Shown: positions 34,147 to 45,523 of the stretch, in pieces
How the letters are laid out: every line of letters begins with the position of its first letter
How positions within the stretch are numbered: position 1 is the stretch's first letter
Assembly: GCA_026119855.1 (NCBI GenBank)
Contig: JAOWBW010000147.1
Location: forward strand, 806,001 to 870,000
Direction: 5' to 3'
Source: Campanula takesimana
Taxonomy: Eukaryota > Streptophyta > Magnoliopsida > Asterales > Campanulaceae
Length of the DNA stretch: 64,000 bases
Notes under the pieces: generated by a model
Database searches by the model: none
The model's input: only the letters and a program-made list of their open reading frames with translations
Told to the model about the DNA's origin: nothing
Position numbers and translations under genes: made by a program

Positions 34147-35222
34147 TATCATAGAAGGGTGTGCCTTTAGGAATGTGATATGTTGAGATGGGCAGGGTAA
34201 TGACAAAGTTATCATCATTAATGATTGGGATAGGAGTTGTAGGTTGAGGAGGAATAACTGAACAGTTTTCATTTTCTTCATCTATCCTGTTGAGGGTAGG
34301 ATAGCTGTTGGGAGTGGGAAAGCTGTTGAGCTTTAGTTGGCTGTCTGGAATGTTTTTGGGCAGGACATATGGAAGATAGCTGATGATTTCATTTGAGGAT
34401 GAGGGATTATTGCTTGTTGGAGTTGATTCTGGAAGGGTGTCAGAATTGCCAATGGATTCATCAAAATCACACAAGTCAATGTTGCTTTGATCATTGTTTT
34501 CGTCAAAGTCAACATGAATTGATTCTTCTACAACAAGTATCCTTTTGTTGTATACTATGTATGCTTTGCTAGTGATGGAATATCCAAGAAAGATTCCTTC
34601 ATCACTCTTTGAATCAAACTTGTCCTGGTTATTCTTCCCATTGTTATGAATGTAGCACTTGCTTCCAAAACCATGGAAGTAAGATATGGTTGGAATCCTT
34701 CCATTCCATAATTCATATGGAGTCTTCATGTGGTACTTGTTAATGAGAGTCTTGTTTTGGACATAGATTGTAGTGGTTACAGCCTCTCCCCAAAAATAAT
34801 AAGGGAGATTATGTTCTGACAGCATTGTTCTAGCTGCTTCACATATGGTTCTGTTCTTCCTTTCTACTACTCCATTTTCTTGGGGAGTTCTAGGGGCTGA
34901 AAAATTATGATCAATACCAATTTCATTACAGTAGGAATCAACACCAGTGTTCTCAAATTCTGTTCCACGGTCAGACTTTATTTTCTTGATTGACAAGCCT
35001 TTAAAGTTCTGAATTTTATTGAACAGCTGAGAGAATTCTAAGGGTATCACTTTTGGATTCAAGGAGAATGATCCAAGTGAATCTTGTGAAGTCATCAACA
35101 ACCACAAGTAAGTATCTCTTACCACCTAGAGATCTGCTTCTGATAGGACCAAATAAATCCATATTCAGAAGGTCCAATGGCTGGTTGGTGTCCAATCTGG
35201 TTTTGGCTGAAAAGGAGGTCTT
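34147..35222 (-). pseudogene. SIRE integrase
   Basis: The minus-strand frame contains the integrase core with KIKSDRGTEFENTGVDSYCN and APRTPQENGVVERKNRT (second and third parts of the DDE triad), WGEAVTTTIYVQNKTL and FGSKCYIHNN. The first catalytic Asp region near 35160 (NMDLFGPIRS) is in another frame, so a frameshift lies between about 35220 and 35125. The C-terminal linker is Ser/Asn/Pro-rich and is cut at 34147 by the nested copia. Confidence 0.8.
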
Positions 35223-35757
35223 CTATTTTTTTCCACACTGACAAGCTTTGCAAAGTTTATCCTTCTTGAATGGAATTTTGGGAAGGCCTTGGACTAGGTT
35301 GGAATTGGAGAGCTTTAAGATGGTCGTCAGGTTCAGGTGAGCAAGTCTTTTGTGCCATAGCCATGACATGTCTGCTTGGCTATAGGATAAGAGACATTGG
35401 GCAGTAGAGGTTTGTACAACTTCAAGGTGCAGGTAATAGAGGTTCTTCTTTCTTACTCCTGTAAGAATAACCTTGTTGTTATTCTCCTTGACTTGGCAAA
35501 GGTCCTTGGTGCAGACAACATGGTAGCCCTTGTCACAGATTTGACTAATACTAATCAAATTGTGCTTCAGGCCTTCAAAATATGATACATCTGTGAATAT
35601 GATCTCCTTGGTCACTAAATTTCCTGATCCTTTGACCCTTTCTTGAGAATTGTCCCCAAAAGTAACATTGGGACCATTATTTGGAGATAGCTGTTGAAGC
35701 CATTCTTTGTTATAACTCATGTGCCTACTGCAGCCGCTATCTAAGTACCATATACCT
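35223..35757 (-). pseudogene. SIRE protease and pre-integrase region
   Basis: Starting near 35757 the frame reads GIWYLDSGCSRHMSYNKEW, giving an intact-looking DSG protease active site. Then come NVTFGDNSQERVKGSGNL, GLKHNLISISQICDKGYHVV and the pre-integrase block MSWLWHKRLAHLNL. It ends at a stop at 35223 after CKACQCGKK. Aspartic protease matures the polyprotein; here it is part of a broken pol. Confidence 0.8.
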
Positions 35758-35822
35758 GTGCAGGAAACCTACAAAAAAAATTAAAAATTATGGTACCCTT
35801 TTATTCTTTTGGGTCCAAAGGA

Positions 35823-37394
35823 TTAGATTTTCTTTGGGAACCTAGCCTTGCCATCTGATCTCCTTTTGAAGAAATGGTTAAGGGTGTTGTAGTAAGACAT
35901 GATCTGCATCATATAGGGAGTCAAAGTGAAGGGTTGAGGGGTATCATATGTTTTTCTGGTATTGTATAGGGTTTCTTTTCTATAGTTGGGTTGGTGAAAG
36001 TTAGATGGCTGTTGAGAATGAAATGAATGGTGTGATAATCTGGGAGAAGGTCTTTGGGATTGATAGGCATGTCTTTTTCCATTAGAATATTGCCAGTTTT
36101 GTCTATGTTGCTTTGGCTTATGCTGCCTAGTCTTTCTTGGCTGTCTAGCTTGTCTTAACTGTTCAGCCTGTCTTGGCTGTTGGGACCTTCCAGGCTTTCC
36201 CGTCTTGTGTTCACACCTTCTTTTCTGACTAATGGTGTTGTCAGTACTAGTAGAGGCTTGAGATTGCAAACTTATGGGATGTTCCACACTTAACTCACTC
36301 TTTTTGGTACTTTCACTTCTCATTCTGTACACATCATCCTTTGTTTGAACAGAATATGATGGTTTCTTGGTTGAGAAAGTGTTGAGGCTAGCTAGGACCA
36401 TTGTCTCAATAGCCCTTTTACCAGTTGGGGGAGCATAAGTTTTGAGAGTCGGATTTTCAGCTCCAAGACCAGATCTGTCCCTAGGATGTATTTTATTGAA
36501 GTGATACAAAGATAGAGAATTGATTGATTTGTTCCAAGAATCAATCTTGCTTTTTAGGGCATTGTTTTCTTCCTTCAAAGTACTCATTTCTTGTTTAGAA
36601 TCCTTTTGGGGTTTTGAATAATCAGTCTTAGCTATTGAGCTATGTATGTCACTTTCAAGTTTCTGACACTTGTTCTCCCGATCATTTTTGGTGGTTTCAA
36701 GGGTGAGAATTGAAGATTTGAGTTTTTCAATGGTTTTTGATTGCTCAAGGTTTTCAGTGATGAGGGAGGCAAAGCTGGAGTCTTGTTTTTTCTTTTGAAT
36801 TAAAAAGGTGCAGACTAAACTTTTAAAGCCATCAATACTTTTAATTGTTCTGCAGCAGCTAAGGCCTCTAGATCTTCCTCATTGTCAAAATATTCATCTT
36901 CTTGGGAAACAAGACACAGTAGTGCTTCTTCTTTATCACAATCTGAGCCAGATGAGTCAAGATCTTCATCACTGAACCTAGATGAGTCAGCAAGCATGAC
37001 TTGTTCTTTATTTCTGTTATTTTTAGCTTTTACACAATTGTAGCAATTGCATCTCGAGCTATGAATAAATTCTTTAGAGTATGTCATTCTTTTTTAGTTA
37101 TCTATTTGTTTCTTAGGTTCAGTGCATTCAGCAGCAAAGTGATCTGGCTTTCCACAATTAAAGCACTCCACACTTTTCTTTACAGTTTCTTGAGGTGGGT
37201 TAGAGGATGAGGATTCTATCAAAGGCTTTCTTTTGATGTCTCATGGCATTTCTGACAGCCATAGATATCAGGCTGGGAATGTCATCTTGAGAGATGGGCT
37301 TTGATTCTTGCTTGGGGGTTATGTTCAGTTTTTGCAGGGCATTGTTTACCAGAACATCAATGTCCTGTTGAGTGAACAATTTTTGGTTTTGCTC
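35823..37394 (-). pseudogene. SIRE gag C-terminal half
   Basis: The zinc knuckle CFNCGKPDHFAAEC is on the minus strand at about 37120-37165. Next is an acidic stretch (36815-37087, DEDLDSSGSDCDKEEALLCL), a coiled-coil-like Lys/Glu region, and from 36587 a basic Gln/Arg-rich tail (QPRQAEQLRQARQPRKTRQH) ending at 35823. Several stops and frame changes break it up (37395, about 37095, 36815). SIRE gag proteins are unusually long, which fits. Confidence 0.7.
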
Positions 37395-38085
37395 TTATGA
37401 AACCATAGCAAGAGTTTGGGATATAGTGGGTGCTGGTTGAATTTTGATCATTCCTTCAAGCTCATAAGCTTCAAGTTTCCCAAAGTATTGTTCTACTGTC
37501 ATGGTGCTCCATTCAGCTCCTTCTCTAATGAGTAGAGCCACCTTCTCATACTTTTGGGGAAGGTTTGAGTATATCTTTAAGCATAGGTCAGTTTGGGTGA
37601 ATACTTTGCCAAATGGCTCTAACAAGGTCTTCAAACCTTAGTCTTGCAGCACTGACCTTTTCTCCATAATAGAATTTAAAGTTGCCTAATTGTCTGAGTA
37701 AGTTATAGATATTCTGAGTTCTGACACTTGTGTGTTTAGTGAACTTAGTGTGTATTAAGTCCGATGCAGCTTTAGCACTTTTAACTTCAGCTATTTCTTG
37801 AGCAAGGGAGTCATTTACACTCTTTTGCAGAATATTTTTAACTTTTAGGTTAGCAGACATTAGTTGTTTCTCAGATTCAGTCCATGATTCAGGGGATTTG
37901 GTTTTGCTTGCTCCTCCATTTGTTTCAGCTTGAACTGGTGGTTCTATTTCATGTTTCAAGACATACCAGTTCCATATGCTATTAGCATCTAGATAGGTTT
38001 TAATTTTTGATGAATAAATCTCAAAAGATCCACAGTCATCAATATGTGGTATGTCCTTCTCATTGTTTCTTCTTGGTTGAGGCAT
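37395..38085 (-). pseudogene. SIRE gag N-terminal half
   Basis: The likely start is the ATG at 38083-38085 (MPQPRRNNEKDIPHIDDCGS). Upstream sequence to 38151 is open but covers the primer site, so it is not counted. The domain holds SIWNWYVLKHEIEPP, VNDSLAQEIAEVKSAKAASD and the block DLCLKIYSNLPQKYEKVALL of copia gag. A frameshift lies near 37625 and a stop at 37395. Confidence 0.8.
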
Positions 38086-38135
38086 GGTGGGTTGAATAGA
38101 TCTTTCACAAGTTATTAGACTCTTTATGGTGAATC

Positions 38136-38152
38136 CAAGCTCTGGTGCCAAT
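38136..38152 (-). promoter_or_regulatory. Primer binding site of the SIRE element
   Basis: Directly inside the 5' LTR the minus strand reads ATTGGCACCAGAGCTTG. This resembles the usual TGGTATCAGAGC complement of initiator methionine tRNA with a few changes. Confidence 0.55.
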
Positions 38153-39474
38153 TGAAAGGTCTTGTTTACTGAGATTAACAGATAGGTTAAAACTTGAACA
38201 GCTAACTGGTTTGGGAGTTAGTTGTTGAGAGATTAAAGGTAGAGTAAATATGCAGCGGAAAATAATTAAGTAAAGAAACAAAAATAGACAATGTGCAGTG
38301 CGTGTTTAAGTGTAGAGACAAGAGTGTACACAAGGATTTTCAAGTGGTTCAGAGGTATAGTTCTTCTCTTACATCCACCCCCACTGTTAGAACAGTGAGA
38401 CCAATTCACTATAATCCGTTGTCTTCAAGAACTTACAAGAATTGATAAGGCAAGTTCCCTGAACTCCCTCTACTTAATTGACACTTCAATTAAGGTTGCT
38501 TCTTTCAAAGCGAAAAGAAAAAGAAAACTAAAAATGCACAAGTGTGTTTACAAAGAAATAGCTTGGCTATTAGCTAGGTTTAAAGGGGGTTGTAACTGGG
38601 TGCAAAATGGCACAAGATTTGCAGGGGTGTAATGCAAATGAATCTGTAAAACATATTTGGGGTTCTTGGGGAGCAACAACGGTGGTTTAGGTTGTGTGTG
38701 TAAAGAAGAAGGGGTGTTGATAATGTTCCAGTGTGTTTTCTTATATAGGATATGAATATATCCGTTGGGGGATAAGAAAACACATGGGGAACATATTTGC
38801 AGAAAGTAAGTCTTTGACTTGGTAAAGTAGTGTTGACTTAATACTTTATTTCTTTATGCAGGATGACCATGCTGGAGGTGCTGGTGGAGATTTGCATGCT
38901 TGATTAATTACATAGTTATTTTATACTAAAATAACTATACCTTCAAGAATCTGGATCATTTGGAGTCAGCTGCTGGATTTGCAGGGACTTAGCTGTTGGC
39001 ACAGGGGAGATAGCTGCTGGGATTGTAGATTTGATCAGGCAGATACTATAGGTTGTTCCAATCAGTGGAATAACTTATTCTTAAATCTTGTGAAGCTTTT
39101 CAGATGGCTGTTGGACAGTTGGAGTCTTTGCTGTTGATGAAAAGTCAGATAGCTGTGGGGATAACTGTTGGGTTTGAACTGGATGATCTGCTTTAGCATG
39201 TTTGCAAATAGGGTTTCTGTAATTCATATGAGTGTAAATGAATGTAGAAATGATATATATTCAGTTCATTTGATGTATATATTATTGGTTGATTCTTGAA
39301 CAGTCTTAGCTGTTGGTATATACATGAACTGAATAGATAGCTGTTGAGGCTGGTCTTGGGTTGCATGTGGATCAGGTCTTTGTATGCTTTGTATAAACAA
39401 CTGGAATGATTATTTATTTATCAAAACATATTTACTATGATTAATCTGGTTAATAACATAGTGAGGTGCTAACA
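38153..39474 (-). repeat. 5' LTR of the SIRE element
   Basis: Pairs with 8242-9563. Its GCTGTTGG-type motifs are kept at the corresponding places, with some lost by substitution (for example CTTTGCTGTTGATG near 39127). Confidence 0.9.
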
Positions 39475-39479
39475 AATAC

Positions 39480-40189
39480 TATGTGGAGAAGAACAAGAAA
39501 TAAATTAACCTCAGAACTCAGAATTAAAGAATTGATCGTCGTGAAAAAACATCTGCAACCAAAGAAGAATGATTCAGGGCATAGTTTGTGGTGAAATCGA
39601 ATAATGTTCAAGGGCATAATAAAGATTTGAATTTAGATTGAGATTATCAAAGAAGTGATTCTTTCAAAAGCAGGTCATGAGCAGCGCGTTCGGGCCGCCA
39701 GAACGCAATGCCAAACAGGGCCTCAATCCTGACCACTCACAATTGATTTCTCAGCTTGTAGTCTACTCTGGTGGAAGGAGAGAACGACTGAAGAGAGGAA
39801 GGTTGCCTCTCAACTGAACTTGTTGTCAACGGTGAATGAGAAACCTCTGCTGGAAGAGATGTTGGGAGGGTTTCCGAACCGCTCAACAACCGCATGGCTC
39901 ATCGCTGTCGGATGACATACCTGGAGAATGAAATCGATAAATCTCACGGTGTTTGGAGGAAATAGAGGGCTAGGGTTTGGAGGAAGGGGTCTCGTTTGCT
40001 GCTGCTCTGCCCGCGATTGTAGTCGATCTTTGGTGGTGGCGGCGGTTGCGATGGCTGGGAAGGGAAGGGATGGGTGATCGTCAATTGTGGGCGGTCGACA
40101 TTTTTGTTTGGGCAACGTGGGAATACTCGAACTCAATGGAGGGAGGGTTTTTAGGTTAAGTTTATCAAGCCTTAGATAGCGATTTATTT
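39480..40189 (-). other. CACTA interior right of SIRE, possible leader of captured gene
   Basis: It continues the sequence cut at 8241. On the minus strand an open frame 40202-39810 has a Pro/Ser-rich start and then MSHAVVERFGNPPNISSSRG. It resembles a leader or first exon more than a known protein. A hAT-like MITE tip (CGCAATGCCAAACAGGGCC) is at 39703-39721. No firm gene call. Confidence 0.3.
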
Positions 40190-40473
40190 GGTCAAAAAAC
40201 AAAAAGAAAGGTCAAACCCGAGAAAAAAAAAATAGCATATAAAATGCTTACTACAATAGCGTTTCCCTATGTGCTATCTAAGATCATTCCAAACATAGCG
40301 TTTATTTTGTATGCGCTATGGTAGCTAATTTTTTCTCCCTTTTTTTTTTTTTTTTTTTTTTTTGCATTCGACTTGATCACTTACGGTTGATGCGCTATCT
40401 TAGGGTACCTCTTAGATAGCGTTTTCTAGAAGCGCTATCTAAGCAGTTTCTTAAGTTTAAATATGTACTAGTG
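40190..40473. repeat. CACTA right terminus and subterminal repeats
   Basis: TAGCG-cored motifs occur at about 40255, 40295, 40392, 40417 and 40430, many as GCGCTATCTAAG or its inverse, with a long T run (about 40338-40362) and the end TGTACTAGTG. The order of motifs matches the plus-strand CACTA end at 56523, showing the same family and the same end type. Confidence 0.7.
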
Positions 40474-41110
40474 GTAGTAATGGTTGAAAGGTTCAGCAAG
40501 GCTAGGTTCATTGGAAAATAGGGGTCTTTGTTTCTGTTCTTTGTGGGGGGGAGGGGGTGTGTTTAGGGTGGTGCCATGATGGTGGTGTGGTAGGAATTTG
40601 GTGTTTGTGGATGAAAGTTTTTATGGTTTGGTTGTTGTAATGGATGAAAAGGAGTCTTGTTTGTTACTTGTTGGGATGTAGTTGGTAAGAAGAGCGGTAG
40701 GGGTGGGGGAGAGAGAGATGGAAGGGGAACTACAGAGAAAGGAAAAAAGAAGTAGGTCGGAACTGTGTCGGTCGTTGGTGACGGAAGGGAGAGGGGCTAT
40801 AGTGTGCGCGGTTGGTGGGAGAAGGGAAAGTAGAGAGAGAGATTGAGAAGGAAAAAAAGAGAGAGATGGGAAGTTACAAATAAGGGGTTCGGGAGATGGT
40901 GTTATTTTATGATTATAGGTATTGGGTGGGGAAAGATAATTTGAGGATTTTCGTTAGTTTATCCAACGAATAAGGGGAGACAAGGGAATATATGTTGAGC
41001 AACATATACACACTGGGAATAATGGAAATAGGCTCTCCTCTTTAAGAATTGGATTGTTTTTTTGGGGCTTTAGGGGAATAATTTCTTTTCTTATTGTTTT
41101 CTTGGTAAAT
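40474..41110. other. No gene seen; G-rich tract
   Basis: A G-rich segment at about 40541-40570 (GGGGGGGAGGGGGTGTG then GGGTGG) could fold as a quadruplex. Purine-rich GA repeats follow at 40735-40870. No coding sequence or repeat family was recognised. Confidence 0.4.
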
Positions 41111-41369
41111 AGCAGGGCCCATTTAGAAAATTGGAAAAACCCTAAATTGTCTACAACTTTCTGGCGGCTCCTAACCCTAAAACCAGTGTAAGAAAACCCT
41201 AACTTCTGTCTATAAATGACTAGCAGCAGCACAGCCCCAAATCAAACATTCTAGCGGCCGCCTCTCTATTTCTTCACCCTATCCATTTTTCCTTGAATTC
41301 AGCCCCTTTCGTTTGGATCCAGATCTTGATCTGTCACAGCAATAATTAAGATTATATCGTAACTTATTT
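41111..41369 (+). promoter_or_regulatory. Promoter-like region: site II, telo boxes, TATA
   Basis: GGGCCCA (about 41115) holds a site II element in inverse orientation. Telo-box-type AAACCCTAA is at 41137 and 41194, with ACCCTAAAACC at about 41174. TATAAAT follows at 41211. In plants the site II plus telo-box pair is characteristic of ribosomal-protein and mitochondrial-component gene promoters. The start site would be near 41240, giving a leader of about 130 nt to the ATG at 41370. Confidence 0.55.
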
Positions 41370-43269
41370 ATGCTATCATCAATGTGGAGAATGCTTCTGT
41401 TAGTACCTCACTATGTTATTAACCTGATTAATCAAAGTAAATTTGTTTTGATAAATAAATAATCATTCCAGTTGTTTATACAAAGCATACAAAGACCTGA
41501 TCCACAGGCAACCCAAGAACAGACCCAACAGCTATCTATTCAGTTCATATATAAAACTGTTTAAGGATAAAACCAATAATATATACATCAAATGAACTGA
41601 ATATATATCATTCCTACATTCACGTTTCACTCATATGAATTACAGCAATCCCTTTTGCAAACTTGCTAGAGCAGATCATCCAGTTTAAAGACGAACAGCT
41701 ATCTCCCCTGTTCCAACAGCTAAGTCCCTGCAAATCCAGCAGCTGACTCCAAATGATCCAGATCCTTGAAGGAATAGTTATTTTAGCATAAAATAACTAT
41801 GTAATTAATCACCACTGCAAATCTCCACCAACACCTCCAGTATGGACATCCTGCATAAAGAAATAAAGTATTTAGTCAACACTACTTTACCCAGTCAAAG
41901 ACTCAACTTTCTGCAAACATGTTCCCCATGTGTTTTCTTGTCCCCCAACGGATATATTCATATCCTATATAAGAAAACACACTGGGCTGTTAACTATGCT
42001 GCTTCTTTTATAACCCATAAATCCCATTGCTGCTAAAACATTGACACCCTTCACCCCTACAGCCATTTGCATTACACCCCTGCAAATCTTGTGCCATCAA
42101 GCACCCAGTTACAACCCCCTTTATACCCAGCTAACAACCAAGCTAATATTCTGTAAACACACTTGTGTATTTTCTTTTCTTTTCTTTTTACAGCCTTAGT
42201 CAAAAGGCTTCCTTAATTGTAGTGACAATTAAGTAGAGGGAGTTCGAGGAACTTGCCTTTATCATTCATTGTAAGCTTATTAAGTAAGTGGCTTATAGTG
42301 GATTGATCTCACTGTTGACTACAGTGGGGGTGGATGTAAGAGACGAGCTAAACCTCTGAACCACTTTAAAACCCTTGTGTACTCTCTTGTCTTTACACTT
42401 AAACACACACTGCACACTGTCTCTTTTGTTTCTTAATTTAATTATCTTCCGCTGCATAATTTCTCTACACTTTTTATCTCAACAGCTAACTCCCCAAACC
42501 AGTTAGCTGTTCACTTGTTTCAACCAATCTGTTAATCTTAAGTAAACAGGACCTTTCAGCTTCTTTTGAGGCCACCTGATTCGAAGGTAATTTTTGTTTG
42601 TAAATTGGTTTCTTATATATCGATCATGAGATCTGCTTATCTCTCTCAGATTTTATTGGATCTCTCTCTCCCAATTTAAATGATGCATAATTTATTTATG
42701 AGCTGACCGATCCCCAAAGGAGTATTTTAGTTTATTTAGTCTTGTTGTATACGATTTGATTGTTTAAAATTTTCAGCTTCTTTTATCTGCTTGGATCAGC
42801 AGGAATTTGTTTTAAATACTACAGTAATTTTTTTTGTTTCCCTTATCCTCTTTGATCAGCATGTATATCTAGTAGTGATTGTTCATTTCTCTAAATCTTT
42901 CATTTTTATACAGTGTCTTTCTCGCATAAGAAGACAAGGTCCTTGTTCATATCATTTCAAACAAGAAATTCTGGTCATCCAAACAAGCTTGGGCTCAATA
43001 AGAAGTGTCCCCCATTCTGACCTAAACTCTTTCTACACTCTAAATTATGTTCCTAACCAACCCATTACTTGCCAACTCAATCAGTCTCCATGGGATGTTA
43101 CTCGATCAGAGCAGGTTTGTAAATTCCAAATCGAAATTCAGATTTTATTTTCTATACTCGATTCCATTTGTTATCCTTTTGGCATGTGTTAATTAGCCCT
43201 AATTGTATTTAATTTTGGACAATCCCATTTTTACAGGAGACGTTTACTCGGGAAAAGAATTTATATTAA
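41370..43269 (+). CDS. Putative small three-exon gene split by a solo LTR
   Basis: Proposed exons: 41370-41397 plus 42564-42586 (one exon interrupted by the solo LTR), 42914-43114 and 43237-43269. Introns start GTAATT and GTTTGT and end TACAG. All junctions are in phase 0 and give about 94 residues. The start MLSSMWRMLLLRPPDSK is Arg-bearing, hydrophobic and lacks acidic residues, like a mitochondrial presequence. Exon 2 reads CLSRIRRQGPCSYHFKQEIL and is open throughout; exon 3 adds ten residues and stops. I do not recognise the protein. The promoter motifs upstream agree with a mitochondrial or ribosomal role, by inference only. The solo LTR in exon 1 should disrupt this allele unless it is spliced out. 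An untranslated transcript is the alternative. Confidence 0.35.
41398..42558 (+). mobile_element. Solo LTR of the SIRE family
   Basis: Starts TGTTAGTACCTCAC and ends GGACCTTTCA, the same ends as the SIRE LTRs but in plus orientation, with the duplication GCTTC on both sides (41393-41397, 42559-42563). It is about 1161 bp and more diverged than the pair at 8242 and 38153. Intact duplications around a single LTR show loss of the internal part by LTR-LTR recombination. CAACAGCTA motifs are kept. Confidence 0.9.
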
Positions 43270-45518
43270 CCCTATCAGCATTGCAAAGAGGTAACTCAAC
43301 CAGTGTCTTCATCTGACCCTCGCTTTTAATATTTAATAAAGATAAAATTGGTAGATATATTATTCTGAAATTTTATAAAAACACCAATTAGGCACAGTTA
43401 GAAGCAACTTAGCACTCGATTGACATTTTTCTATGATATAATTCATGTAACGTATTTAATGTAAAATAAAACTTGTGCAGCAATGTGGTACAATCGGGCG
43501 TGTGTATACGAGAAGAGGAGCACGCGACAAGTCATGGAAATCATGTAGCTATGGTCGTTGATGAAGAAGCGAGTTTGAGAGAAAACCGAGCGAGTCGGGA
43601 AAATAAATAAGGGGAAGGGGAAAGCTGTTGTTGTTGATGAAGAGGCGAGTTTGAAAGAAAACCAAAATAAAGAAGAGAAACTAGGATAAATATTTAGGAA
43701 ATGAGAATCCATAATTACTTTATAATTTGTATTGTTTAGAAGCCTGTAAGTGACATGTACTCTCTTTCCCAAAATGAATTTTAATTAACTTGTACTCTCC
43801 ATGTCCTAAAATGAATGTCAATTTTTCAATTTTCAAAGAATGGTATAGTTATCTTTCTTTTACATAATTTTACTTGATTATTAGGGTATTTTGTATCTTA
43901 CACTTGTATTATAGTTGCATAAATTCTTCAAAATATTGGATGTTGTTGGCGAGTGGGGAGAATGGAGGTCATGTGCCGAGCTTCCTCTCCACAAATCATG
44001 CAAGACTTGGTCCTCCTTCCACTTTTATCTCAACCGAATCCTTTGTGCCCAAGTCTAAGCTTCACCTTGTTGAACTCCATGCTTCCAATGCCTTGTACTC
44101 TTCCATTTGATCATCAACAAATCCTTGGACTTGGTCTTCTCACATTTCCCATATTTAACACATGTTAAATATGTTTGTAACTCCTCTAATTTTTTGCATT
44201 TATGCATAATTCTCTTTTAATTTCTTCTCCATGTGTTTATTGCTCCTAAATCCACCTTATTATAACCTGAAATATGGACTAACATCTAGACAATAATATT
44301 AGGATATTAGTATAAAAATTATATTAGAAAGAAAATTCAAATTACAAAGTATATTCGTCACGCAGCACTAGACTGTCCGTGACAACATCTGAGGTAACAC
44401 CTCTGTCTGGACTAACATTTTTAATCATATAGCTCATTATAAATTGCTTGTATTTATTCGGTCAAATTGATCTGCATTGTCAAGATTATTTGCACACCAA
44501 TCACTCTTAATTCTAAAAGAGCTTAATTTCAATATGCCATCTATCGTCTCAAAAACTGCTCGCGTATATCAGAACTCCACCTTAAAAGTTTTACAAAATT
44601 ATCACTATAATATTAATTTTTTATCCTATAATATCGATTTGTTCAACAAAATACCAAAACTTCATTCAAGATCACAGTGGCCGCACTAATTTAATATATT
44701 TTTTCTAATAGACATACACAATAAATGACAAGAGATTTTTTTTGAAAGAAAAAGTTAGGAGGGGAGTTGCATGCCATGTAAAGACTATGGTAATATGTTA
44801 AGACCTTTTCATTTTAAAACCTTCACTCTAAATCCAAAACGGGAAGGGACTTATCTTCTTTTCTCTACGGAAAGTTACAGATGAATTATTTTTTGTGAAC
44901 AACTCATAAGAAATAAGAGACCCTTATTATGAACAACTTATTAGTGATTATTTTGTATAAATGAATACTACAACCTTATCCCTTACTCCAAAAAGAGAAT
45001 GTAATTATCTTATTGCCTTATTTTCCCCTTTGCAAAATAGAATGTGATTTATCCATTTTAAAAGTATAAAATCATAAATTTGGTATATATATATATATAT
45101 GTTCACTAATGTGCATGCATGAAATACCAAAGTCTTAGTTGGCTATTTGAATATTCTAGTACATTTACTAGTAAGTTCATGAATAAAGTAGTACATGTAT
45201 CTCTTTAAGTTGAGATCATCTAAAGTCTCTCTAGAATTTTCTTATGTCTAGTATAAATAGCCATTTAATGGTTGATGAAAAATCTGTACTTATAATATTT
45301 TAAAGTTGGTAAAATCAACCATGGGAATAACACATAAGCTACAAATGGGTTTTTCTTGATTTAGAAAATGCCATGTAATATGACATTTGCAATCTTGGAG
45401 GCTTTTGGAATTCTCCTACCTAGGTTAAAATAAGAGGTAATAACAATACATATGAAACTAGGTACTTTAGTGATTCTATAAGAAGAGAATGATATTTATA
45501 GAACATATACTCTTATTT
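43270..45518. other. AT-rich stretch, no gene recognised
   Basis: Nothing firm. Stowaway-like tips occur at about 43757-43815 (TACTCTCTTTCCCAAAATG and a second copy). A dinucleotide run (TA)n is at 45086-45101. Open stretches such as 43874-44110 lack recognisable motifs or splice context. Confidence 0.4.
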
Positions 45519-45523
45519 ATAGA

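Larger units (their letters stand above)
8242..39474 (-). mobile_element. SIRE-lineage Ty1/copia element with two extra genes
   Basis: LTRs of about 1.32 kb (8242-9563 and 38153-39474) start TGAAAGG and end CTAACA as read on the plus strand, with the duplication AATAC on both outer sides (8237-8241, 39475-39479). The element runs on the minus strand: PBS at about 38138, gag, protease, integrase, RT and RNase H. Beyond pol come an antisense gene (22895-23964) and a long sense frame (22315 to 9777). Without the two nested elements it is about 13.5 kb. RT segments such as FEMSMIGELTYFIGLQVKQ are typical of SIRE/Sirevirus pol. All genes carry stops or frameshifts, so it is dead. Motif GCTGTTGR recurs along its whole length. 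Confidence 0.9.
2339..40473. mobile_element. CACTA (En/Spm) transposon, composite with nested insertions
   Basis: The left end starts CACTAGTACA and the right end is its inverse, TGTACTAGTG, ending at 40473. Both ends are followed inward by a few hundred bases full of TAGCGC and GCGCTATCTAAG motifs in both orientations, the subterminal repeat pattern of CACTA elements, which binds the transposase TNPA-like protein. The intervening DNA holds a Helitron pair, MITEs, a WD40 gene fragment and the 31-kb SIRE element. No transposase coding was recognised, so it would be non-autonomous and gene-carrying. The three bases outside the ends differ (TAT and GTA), so a target duplication is not evident; the ends could belong to two different copies. 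Confidence 0.5.

Noticed and set aside
40541..40570. G-rich tract as regulatory quadruplex
   Set aside because: Folding is possible, but the context gives no functional hint; kept only as a note in the feature list.
42660..42710. Box C/D snoRNA-like ATGATGC and CTGA near 42681-42706
   Set aside because: The distance between the boxes is too short for a C/D snoRNA and no terminal stem is seen.
43874..44110. Open frame of 78 codons with SGENGGHVPSFLSTNHARLG
   Set aside because: No homologous family recognised, no splice or promoter support, and the surrounding DNA is AT-rich and repetitive.
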